Positions 1 through 5,381 of a stretch of DNA of 7,910 bases are shown here, one piece after another. The first letter of the stretch is position 1. Each line of letters begins with the position of its first letter. The DNA is from Spirochaetaceae bacterium (GTDB lineage: Bacteria; Spirochaetota; Spirochaetia; Treponematales; Breznakiellaceae): NCBI GenBank assembly GCA_031284645.1, contig JAITXS010000181.1, positions 1 through 7,910 on the forward strand, in the 5' to 3' direction. A program made the translations under genes and the position numbers. Below the pieces are notes generated by a model. The model saw only the letters and a program-made list of their open reading frames with translations. It had not been told where the DNA came from and ran no database searches.

Positions 1-8
1 AGGAAAAT

Positions 9-1376
9 ATGATTATGTTGATAAAATCGCGGTTCTGTTTCCTTATAGCCCTGACCTTCAGCCTGGCAGGGTGCACCTTGTTCCAAAAAGACAATGCGCC
101 GATACCGGATGAACGGGCAGGGCCTAATCTGGTTATCTATTTTGCCGAACAAAGCGAAACCCGCCGTGTGGCACAGGCTATTGCCCGGACAAGCGGAGCT
201 GAACTTTTTGAAATAACCGGCAGCGCTGCGCGAAAACGCCAAAAACCCCTTCCTGAACTGTTGAATTACGAAACTTTTTTTGTGGGCACTTCGGTTACGG
301 CGGGCCTGATCCCTGAGCCCTTTGCGGCTTTTCTTGCGGAAACCGATTTCTTGGACGGCAGAGTCATCCCCTTTTGGACCAGCAGCGACTTTGAAGGGGA
401 TTTGAACAGTGAGTTTGAAAAACGCCTGCACGGAGCGCGTTTCCTTCCCGGCGGAGGTTTTCTGTTTGCCGGACGAGTAAAAGCGAAGGAAATTGAAACA
501 AGGGCCGAAAGCTGGGCGCTGGATATGCTTGAGGAACTTGGATTGCGCAGGGCCGCCGGAGGACACCAGGCCGAAGATATGGTTAAACTGTTCGCGGCGG
601 CCTACAGCAACCGTTTGGGTGAGGCGGTCTTTCAGGATGGGGACTGGACGCTGGAGATGGACGGGATCCGCTGGTATTATGCCCAGGGCAGATTCCTCCC
701 CAAGGAAGATGCGGAAAGGCCGGAGGATTTTCGCCCCCCGTTTTTATACCGGTATTCCCCGGAGCCCCCCGGCAGTGCGGACGAGATAAACCCCTGGCAA
801 GAGACGGCGAATCAGATCCTTTCCCGGCGGCAATATATCGGCTCTAATCGCCTAACAACAAACCCCGGCGCAAAACGTTCTCCCTTTGTCGAGACCCTCT
901 GGCAAGCCGGGGACAAAACTGCGGCTTTCTCTCATCAGCAACGGATCAAATTTCTGGGATGGTCTGTACAGATTCATCAGGACATCGCCGCGCCCCTGGG
1001 TCGGGTGGCAGCTCGTATTGAAGAATTATCCAAAGACAGCCCGGAAATACAGGACTGGATTAAAAACCTGGCAAGCATTACCGGTTGGAACTGGAGGAAC
1101 GTTGCAGGGAGCGAAAACCGCAGTTTTCATGCCTATGGGGCGGCAGTCGATGTACTGATGAAGGCCCATGCAGGTATGGAAACCTACTGGCAGTGGACAG
1201 AGGCCAAAGGAATTGACTGGCATACGGTCCCCGCCGAAAAAAGGCAAAATCCCCCCACGCCGGTAATCTGCGCTTTCGAGGAACAGGGCTTTATATGGGG
1301 CGGCAGATGGCCGCGCTATGACACCATGCACTTTGAATACCACCCGGAACTTCTGATTCTGGGAACCGGCAGGTAA
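9..1376 (+). CDS. Lipoprotein with N-terminal flavodoxin-like domain and C-terminal M15 (VanY/CwlK-like) zinc peptidase domain
   Basis: A 455-residue exported lipoprotein. Residues 1-22 form a lipoprotein signal ending in lipobox L19-A-G-C22. Residues about 40-182 resemble a flavodoxin: a first strand NLVIYFAEQSET followed by a helix, a middle strand FFVGTS, then VIPFWTSSD and a closing FLFAGRV strand and helix. Residues about 185-455 end in an M15 peptidase domain. It has the zinc motif HxxGxAxD (H374 to D381) and the WGGRW...D438-T-M-H441-F-E segment that gives the third zinc ligand, as in M15C peptidases. The M15 family cleaves D-Ala or L-Ala/D-Glu type bonds in peptidoglycan, so a periplasmic wall-cleaving role is likely; the exact bond is unknown. 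The FMN loop lacks the usual glycine, so cofactor binding is doubtful. Start: an AGGA at 1-4 lies 4 bases before ATG 9 and 10 bases before ATG 15, so either start is possible. The gene is visibly richer in G+C than the 4637-7302 cluster. The family call for the C-terminus is firm; the flavodoxin call is good but based on fold-like pattern. Confidence 0.88.
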   Translation: MIMLIKSRFCFLIALTFSLAGCTLFQKDNAPIPDERAGPNLVIYFAEQSETRRVAQAIARTSGAELFEITGSAARKRQKPLPELLNYETFFVGTSVTAGLIPEPFAAFLAETDFLDGRVIPFWTSSDFEGDLNSEFEKRLHGARFLPGGGFLFAGRVKAKEIETRAESWALDMLEELGLRRAAGGHQAEDMVKLFAAAYSNRLGEAVFQDGDWTLEMDGIRWYYAQGRFLPKEDAERPEDFRPPFLYRYSPEPPGSADEINPWQETANQILSRRQYIGSNRLTTNPGAKRSPFVETLWQAGDKTAAFSHQQRIKFLGWSVQIHQDIAAPLGRVAARIEELSKDSPEIQDWIKNLASITGWNWRNVAGSENRSFHAYGAAVDVLMKAHAGMETYWQWTEAKGIDWHTVPAEKRQNPPTPVICAFEEQGFIWGGRWPRYDTMHFEYHPELLILGTGR

Positions 1377-1505
1377 AAGGCTCAAATGGCGTTAACCATT
1401 ATAGGAGTGGTAAGTAGAAATTGTATGAGATTTCGAGGTTTTTTCCTGCTGCTACGAATTGAAGTAATCTTGTGTTAGGGAGATGCCGGTAAGTGCCGGG
1501 CGATT

Positions 1506-1850
1506 TTAATGGGTATGCTCTTTGAGTGATGAGACAAGGGCATTTACTGTTGACAACACGATTTTCCGGTCTTGTTCCGGCAGTTTTTCGACAAGCTGAA
1601 CAAGAGAACGGCTTTCCTTGCTTGGCGGCGCTTCTTTCTGCCCGTTCAATTTTTCCCCGTTTACCAGATAGTCAACCGATACGCCTAAAACGCAGGCTAT
1701 TTTTATGGCAGATGCAGCGCTGGGGCTTCGTCCGTTTGTATTAAGATAATTGTCAATCGTGTATTTGCTGATACCCGTCCGCGCTGCAAGCTCTTTGACC
1801 AAAAGTCCCTGATAATTTAATTCTGATTTTAAATTTTCCCGAAACCCCAT
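1506..1850 (-). CDS. XRE-family helix-turn-helix transcriptional repressor
   Basis: A 114-residue regulator read leftward. Residues about 3-63 form an XRE/cI-type five-helix DNA-binding domain: KELAARTGISKYTIDNYLN is the helix-turn-helix pair, followed by the usual helix IKIACVLGVSVDYLVNG. Residues about 80-114 (SLVQLVEKLPEQDRKIVLSTV and on) look like a helical dimerisation tail, with no peptidase or toxin domain. I chose ATG 1850 because it directly precedes the canonical first helix; an in-frame TTG at 1892 would add 14 residues with no domain match and would swallow the best promoter. There is no Shine-Dalgarno before ATG 1850. The gene is divergent to the lipoprotein at 2023 and convergent with the M15 gene. 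The AT-rich intergenic region carries operator-like sites in both promoters, so self-repression plus control of the lipoprotein is the natural reading. Such small regulators occur on phages, integrative elements and as chromosomal singletons; no integrase is seen here. Confidence 0.9.
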   Translation of the reverse strand: MGFRENLKSELNYQGLLVKELAARTGISKYTIDNYLNTNGRSPSAASAIKIACVLGVSVDYLVNGEKLNGQKEAPPSKESRSLVQLVEKLPEQDRKIVLSTVNALVSSLKEHTH

Positions 1851-1857
1851 TAGATAA

Positions 1858-1885
1858 ACTATACCTAAATTCGAATAATGTGCAA
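1858..1885 (-). promoter_or_regulatory. Predicted sigma70-type promoter of the XRE gene
   Basis: On the minus strand, TTGCAC (1885-1880) is followed after 16 bases by TATAGT (1863-1858). The -10 box ends only 7 bases before ATG 1850, so transcription would begin at or next to the start codon. An 8-bp palindrome ATTCGAAT (1869-1876) sits in the spacer, a natural place for repressor binding. This is inferred from box matches in AT-rich DNA. Confidence 0.5.
1862..1878. promoter_or_regulatory. Operator-like site O3 in the spacer of the XRE promoter
   Basis: In the same 30-bp register (60 bp left of O1), this stretch shares the half-site GAATAA (1873-1878) with O1, 11 of 17 positions overall. It also contains the perfect 8-bp palindrome ATTCGAAT (1869-1876), whose centre is offset by about 2.5 bp from the register. 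It lies between the -10 and -35 boxes of the repressor's own promoter, which would suit autorepression. Confidence 0.35.
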
Positions 1886-1914
1886 TTGACAATATTCTAA
1901 AATAATAATAATAT
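1886..1914 (+). promoter_or_regulatory. Predicted sigma70-type promoter of the lipoprotein gene
   Basis: A perfect -35 box TTGACA (1886-1891) is followed after 17 bases by TAATAT (1909-1914, four of six consensus positions). It abuts the -35 box of the opposite promoter, so the two polymerase sites are back to back. Initiation would be near 1921, at the edge of the 1922-1938 palindrome, giving a leader of about 100 bases. Confidence 0.55.
1892..1908. promoter_or_regulatory. Operator-like site O2 in the spacer of the rightward promoter
   Basis: ATATTCTAAAATAATAA matches O1 at 13 of 17 positions and lies exactly 30 bp to its left. It fills the spacer between the -35 and -10 boxes of the lipoprotein promoter. 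The left half (TATTCTA) is identical to O1; the right half is degenerate. AT-rich background makes part of the match expected by chance. Confidence 0.4.
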
Positions 1915-1921
1915 TTATTTG

Positions 1922-1938
1922 TTATTCTATTAGAATAA
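1922..1938. promoter_or_regulatory. Perfect palindromic operator candidate O1
   Basis: TTATTCTA-T-TAGAATAA is a perfect 8+1+8 inverted repeat at the predicted start site of the lipoprotein transcript. Its size and symmetry suit a dimeric XRE repressor, and binding here would block the rightward promoter. The assignment to the adjacent repressor is inferred from position. Confidence 0.6.
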
Positions 1939-1958
1939 TAGATTCGGTCCGGCGGAAG

Positions 1959-1988
1959 CCGATTTTTACGGCGGTGTGTAAAAATCGG
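1959..1988 (+). repeat. Perfect 11-bp inverted repeat (stem-loop) in the lipoprotein leader
   Basis: CCGATTTTTAC (1959-1969) pairs perfectly with GTAAAAATCGG (1978-1988) around an 8-base loop. There is no T-run on either side, so it is not an intrinsic terminator. It lies inside the predicted 5' leader, 34 bases before ATG 2023. A weaker alternative pairing exists between ACGGC (1968-1972) and GCCGT (1993-1997), so two folds compete. It could be an mRNA-stabilising hairpin, a regulatory leader or part of a dispersed repeat. Confidence 0.6.
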
Positions 1989-2013
1989 GCAAGCCGTGAA
2001 CTATAACGATGTT

Positions 2014-2018
2014 GAGGT
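2014..2018 (+). promoter_or_regulatory. Ribosome binding site that fixes the lipoprotein start
   Basis: GAGGT four bases before ATG 2023 supports that start over the in-frame GTG at 1996, which has no Shine-Dalgarno and lies just past the stem-loop. Confidence 0.7.
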
Positions 2019-2022
2019 AAAC

Positions 2023-2577
2023 ATGAAAAAGATGAAAAAAATGAAAACCGGAATGGTGTTTTTTGGCTTGATCGCGGTGTTACTGACATTCGGCCTGATT
2101 TTAACCGTATGTGATAACGGTAGCGGCGGCGGCGGTACACCGTTGGTTAACGGAACCGATGACAAAAAAACCGACACCACGAAAAGGTTAGTGGTCACAA
2201 ATATACCCGTTGGAGGTTTTGCTATTGCGCTGTTAGTACCAATTGATGATGATGACTCTGATAAGCTTTTAAATAGCTATGTCACTGGTGGTCCGGCGTT
2301 TGCTTATCATGGTGAGAATACACTGACAGTTGAATTAAAAAAGCGGGCTCTCCCCATTAATGCTGATCCTGATGCTTCTTTTGATGGTGATGATCTGGCA
2401 AATATATTCACAAACACAGACTGGGACGGTACCGGTGAATATTATATATTTTTAACTTTGCTTGAACAAGGCACGTATATGTCTACTACCCGGTATGATT
2501 TTTCAGCTGCAACCAGAACTGTTGAATTCAATGAGGGTAATTTTACATGCAGGGATAAAAGCGGCAGCAGCAGTTAA
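2023..2577 (+). CDS. Small treponemal-type lipoprotein, function unknown
   Basis: A 184-residue predicted lipoprotein with no recognised enzyme motif. The N-terminus is lysine-rich (MKKMKKMKTG), then a hydrophobic stretch (about 11-29), then L27-T-V-C30 as a loose lipobox, and a D-N-G plus glycine-rich linker. Val before the lipidated Cys is unusual, though spirochaete lipoboxes are permissive. From about residue 54 the protein reads as beta-strand-rich: RLVVTNIPVGGFAIALL, an acidic run DDDD, GEYYIFLTLL, and a final strand pattern ATRTVEFNEGNFT. In style it resembles the small repeated lipoproteins common in treponemes, probably surface or periplasmic. The serine-rich C-terminus ends just before a strong terminator, so it is a single-gene transcript. 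It is divergent from the XRE gene and probably controlled by it. An upstream in-frame GTG at 1996 would add nine residues but is less likely. Confidence 0.82.
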   Translation: MKKMKKMKTGMVFFGLIAVLLTFGLILTVCDNGSGGGGTPLVNGTDDKKTDTTKRLVVTNIPVGGFAIALLVPIDDDDSDKLLNSYVTGGPAFAYHGENTLTVELKKRALPINADPDASFDGDDLANIFTNTDWDGTGEYYIFLTLLEQGTYMSTTRYDFSAATRTVEFNEGNFTCRDKSGSSS

Positions 2578-2584
2578 GACCACA

Positions 2585-2623
2585 TTGCCTTGGGTTTCTC
2601 CGCGGCCCAAGGCAATTTTTTTT
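2585..2623 (+). terminator. Intrinsic terminator after the lipoprotein gene
   Basis: A perfect 10-bp stem, TTGCCTTGGG (2585-2594) with CCCAAGGCAA (2606-2615), has an 11-base loop and is followed by eight T (2616-2623). It starts seven bases after the lipoprotein stop codon and isolates this gene from the next one. Confidence 0.92.
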
Positions 2624-2674
2624 AACGGGCCGTGCCTTGTTGTCTCCCCGGCCCAATTTTTGTAAACTCGTATT

Positions 2675-2681
2675 AAGGAGG
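2675..2681 (+). promoter_or_regulatory. Strong ribosome binding site for the GTG start at 2686
   Basis: AAGGAGG four bases before GTG 2686 is a near-perfect Shine-Dalgarno and decides this non-ATG start. A weak promoter (TTGTCT 2640-2645, 17 bases, TAAACT 2663-2668) lies just before it; I give that promoter low weight. Confidence 0.8.
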
Positions 2682-2685
2682 CTTT

Positions 2686-4494
2686 GTGTTTGTAAATTCC
2701 GCCATATCGTTATCCGCGCTCTTTTTTCCCTTGATGATTGGTCTCGCCTTATATCTCAGGGGCAAGCTTGCAGAGAAAAGACAAAGAAGCGATGTATTTC
2801 ACACGCTTATATTCTTTTCTCTCTTATATCTCCTGTTAAATTGTCTGTATATCATGATAGACGCCCTGTACACAGGGAAAAGCCTTCCGGTGCGGCTAGC
2901 ATCCTTTGCAGAAACATTGCGTATACGCTACCTCGTCGGACTCCTTTTCTTAAACTGTGCCGCAATAAAAATATATTCGCTCTTTTTAAAATTCGGCTGC
3001 TCTCTCTCTTTTGCCAAAGGAAAGAGAGGGGGCCGCATTCTCTTTCCCCTTATTGTTTTCGCCATAGCGTTTACCGCATCGGCCTTCCTCTGGTTTAAAC
3101 ATAAATTTGCCACCGTGAATCTTGAGCAGCTGATCGTCCATATTACCATGCCGCTTAAAGGGGTAAACTGGCAGCTTGTAAGCAGCCAAGTCCCCTCGTT
3201 TTTATCCGATGTCCTGCTTAATGCGGCAATCATAACGGCCTTTGTGTCGCTTGTCGTCCGTCTGCGTCCGTATACAGACGGTAAGGAAATCAGTCTGTTC
3301 GGCTTCAAAGAGAAATGGCTGGTACCGGCTTCTCTTTCGGTACTTGGTCTTCTGCTTGTTGTAATCCTTTTTTTATGCGGCTTGCCTGTGTATATAAAAA
3401 GCGCCCTTGAGCCCCCCGCGCTTTTTTACGAAAAGAATTTTATCGATGCTAAAAATACAGACTTTAGCTTTCCGGCTGAAAAAAGAAATCTTATTGTTAT
3501 CTTTGTTGAGTCCCTTGAAACCGGTGATTTAAGCACGGAACACGGGGGAGCTCTTTCACAGGAACTCATGCCCGGCGTTTATTCCCTTGCATCCCGGAAT
3601 ATCAATTTTAGCCAGTCAAGCGGGGTAGGCGGGGCAAAACAACTGGAGGGAACCGGCTGGACCGCAGCTGCTCTGGTCGCCTGTTTTACCGGATTGCCGA
3701 TGAGCCTCAAGGGAACCGGATCGTATATCAGGGAAACCGGTGTTTATCTGCCGTCTGTCATGGGACTGGGAGATATCCTTGCAAAAGAGGGCTACCGGAA
3801 TTATTTTATCTGCGGTTCAAATGCAGGATTCGCCGCCGGGGATATTTATCTTAAGACTCACGGGCAGACGACAATATGGGATTATCGTTATTTTCTTGAG
3901 AATCATTCTATACCGAAAAACTATCATGTGTGGTGGGGATTTGAGGACAGGAAGCTCTACGCATTCTCGCGGGAGAAGCTTCTTGATATAAGCGCCGGGG
4001 AAGAGCCGTTCTTTTTTGTTATGGAAACGATGGACACCCATTCGGTGGGCGGCTATCTCGACGGGCTTGCCGAGTCAAAGTATCCCGAAAAATACGAAAA
4101 TGTTCTTTGGGACGCAGATAAGCAGCTCTGCGCTTTTATAAGCTGGCTGGAAAAGCAGGATTTTTATGATAACACGACAATCGTGATCCTTGGGGATCAT
4201 CTCTACCCGTATAGCGCATTTTTCCCCGAAGGTGCCACTGATCGCCGTCCCTTAAATATTTTTATTAACTCATCTCTTGACGCAGATCATGCAAAAAACC
4301 GGGAGTTTTCGCATTTTGATATATTCCCGACTTTGTTGGATGCGATTGGCGTCCGGTATAATGCGAAAGGCATTGGGCTTGGCAGGTCGATGAGCCGGGG
4401 AGAAAGTACTCTGCTTGAGCAATTGGGAGAAAAACAGTTTAACGATTATCTCCTTAAAAAATCAAAGCTCTATGAATCTTTCTTTAAAAAATGA
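2686..4494 (+). CDS. OpgB/MdoB-like membrane phosphoglycerol transferase (LtaS/sulfatase superfamily)
   Basis: A 602-residue membrane enzyme. Six hydrophobic segments lie at about 7-24, 38-62, 80-103, 118-137, 172-193 and 211-235, followed by an extracytoplasmic catalytic domain (about 267-580). Metal and catalytic residues of the sulfatase/LtaS group are all visible: E275 in VIFVESLE, nucleophile T326 in GTGWT, D450-T-H452 for substrate binding, and D504-H505 in VILGDH. The segments GTGWTAAALVACFTGLPM, LGDILAKEGYRNYFICG, KTHG, WGFED and GIGLGRSM match the OpgB (phosphoglycerol transferase I) pattern better than Gram-positive LtaS. OpgB moves phosphoglycerol from phosphatidylglycerol onto periplasmic glucans in Escherichia coli. 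The acceptor here is unknown; no glucan synthase gene (opgG/opgH) is in the window, so a glycolipid is an alternative. It is separated from the upstream gene by a terminator and followed by a 142-base gap before the TPR-GT-acyltransferase run. Confidence 0.9.
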   Translation: MFVNSAISLSALFFPLMIGLALYLRGKLAEKRQRSDVFHTLIFFSLLYLLLNCLYIMIDALYTGKSLPVRLASFAETLRIRYLVGLLFLNCAAIKIYSLFLKFGCSLSFAKGKRGGRILFPLIVFAIAFTASAFLWFKHKFATVNLEQLIVHITMPLKGVNWQLVSSQVPSFLSDVLLNAAIITAFVSLVVRLRPYTDGKEISLFGFKEKWLVPASLSVLGLLLVVILFLCGLPVYIKSALEPPALFYEKNFIDAKNTDFSFPAEKRNLIVIFVESLETGDLSTEHGGALSQELMPGVYSLASRNINFSQSSGVGGAKQLEGTGWTAAALVACFTGLPMSLKGTGSYIRETGVYLPSVMGLGDILAKEGYRNYFICGSNAGFAAGDIYLKTHGQTTIWDYRYFLENHSIPKNYHVWWGFEDRKLYAFSREKLLDISAGEEPFFFVMETMDTHSVGGYLDGLAESKYPEKYENVLWDADKQLCAFISWLEKQDFYDNTTIVILGDHLYPYSAFFPEGATDRRPLNIFINSSLDADHAKNREFSHFDIFPTLLDAIGVRYNAKGIGLGRSMSRGESTLLEQLGEKQFNDYLLKKSKLYESFFKK

Positions 4495-4501
4495 ATGCAG
4501 G

Positions 4502-4531
4502 TCCGGTCATGGGATTTTTGGAATGATCGGA
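4502..4531 (+). other. Stem-loop downstream of the phosphoglycerol transferase gene
   Basis: TCCGGTCAT (4502-4510) pairs with ATGATCGGA (4523-4531), nine pairs including one G-U, with a 12-base loop. It starts eight bases after the stop codon. No T-run follows, so it may be a weak or Rho-assisted end, an mRNA 3' protector, or nothing. Confidence 0.35.
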
Positions 4532-4636
4532 ACTCTGCGCCCCTAATGCAGGGCACTCTGGCATAAGTCCTCATCATACCTTGACATTTATCGGTATTTT
4601 GTTGAAAGTATGCGATAGATTTTACGGAGAAAATTA

Positions 4637-5374
4637 ATGAAAAAAGTTTTTTTAAGCGCGGGATTTTTCCTGGCGTTTATCATGCTCTCTTATACCCTTG
4701 ATGAAAAAGAGAGCCTGCCTGAATGGTTTCTTCCCCTGCGGGAGGCAGTCTATGAACAGGTACTGGGGGCGGAAGAGGTTTATCAGGTATATGAGGGCGT
4801 CTTGGCAAAAACAAACGAGCTTTCCGGTGCCGGGCGTTTTTCGCTGAGTTCCCACTGCGAGTACCTGATGGGAAGGGCGTATCAATATTTTAAAAATGAA
4901 AAAAAAGCAATTGAACATTATCAAAAAGGATACGATGAAGCGTTACAATCACTAAAAATCAAAGAAAGCGCGGAGGGCCGGACATATCTTGCTGAAAATT
5001 TGTCTCAGCTTTGCACGCTAAAAAACACGATATGGGTTATGGCACATGGTCTTGATGTTGAGAAATTTTCAAAACAGGCGCTTAATTTGGACCCAAGAGC
5101 AGTAAAGGCACAATACATGATCGCTTCCCGGTGGATATACGCGCCTTCTCCGTTTTCCGATATTCCCAAGGGCCTTCAAATGATGAAAGACATCCTGAAC
5201 GGTGATTATCATATTGAAAAAGATGATCTTTTTAACCTGTATGTGTCGTTAGCCTACGGAAACATCAAAGAAAAACAAAAAGAACTGGCACGCCAATGGA
5301 TAGATAAAGCATTGAGCGTGTATCCTGGCAACCAATTTGCCGGTGTTGAGCTTTTATCGGATTTAGTTCAATAA
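4637..5374 (+). CDS. Exported TPR-like helical repeat protein
   Basis: A 245-residue protein with an N-terminal signal sequence (MKKVFLSAGFFLAFIMLSYT) and no lipobox, so it is probably periplasmic, or anchored if the signal is not cleaved. The body is all helical and carries TPR-like units at about 74-104 (CEYLMGRAYQYFKNEKKAIE), 141-170 (SKQALNLDPRAVKAQYMIAS) and 197-231 (LYVSLAYGNIKEKQKELARQ), with the typical A/Y/G/P spacing. The stretch RWIYAPSPFSDIPKGLQMM resembles a motif of periplasmic TPR proteins. TPR proteins are scaffolds; the partner is unknown, but the seven-base gap to the glycosyltransferase suggests a role in the same envelope pathway. GGAGA six bases before the ATG supports this start. 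No convincing -10 box was found upstream, despite a TTGACA at 4581-4586. Confidence 0.8.
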   Translation: MKKVFLSAGFFLAFIMLSYTLDEKESLPEWFLPLREAVYEQVLGAEEVYQVYEGVLAKTNELSGAGRFSLSSHCEYLMGRAYQYFKNEKKAIEHYQKGYDEALQSLKIKESAEGRTYLAENLSQLCTLKNTIWVMAHGLDVEKFSKQALNLDPRAVKAQYMIASRWIYAPSPFSDIPKGLQMMKDILNGDYHIEKDDLFNLYVSLAYGNIKEKQKELARQWIDKALSVYPGNQFAGVELLSDLVQ

Positions 5375-5381
5375 TTCATAT

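Noticed and set aside
1427..1480. Possible 17-codon small frame (starting MRFRGFFLLL) in the gap between the M15 and XRE genes
   Set aside because: The AGGAG is too far from the ATG (about 16 bases), the frame is very short, and there is no promoter or conserved feature to support it.
1484..1502. CCGG-TAAGTG-CCGG inverted repeat near the end of the XRE gene as a terminator
   Set aside because: Only a four-base stem with no T-run in the direction of either convergent gene.
1851..1892. Extended XRE protein starting at TTG 1892
   Set aside because: The extra 14 residues match nothing in the XRE fold, there is no ribosome binding site, and the extension would overlap the best promoter. The ATG at 1850 is preferred.
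2231..2260. GAT-rich stretch in the lipoprotein gene as a phase-variation repeat
   Set aside because: Only a few GAT units, and the unit is three bases, so slippage would not change the reading frame.
2627..2661. Second terminator: GGGCC/GGCCC with a following T-run
   Set aside because: The stem is five pairs with an 18-base loop, and the T-run is offset by two A. The perfect terminator just upstream already explains the end of transcription.
4581..4586. TTGACA as the -35 box of a promoter for the TPR gene
   Set aside because: No -10-like hexamer lies at 15-19 bases; the sequence there is GAAAGT or similar. A promoter may exist but cannot be supported.
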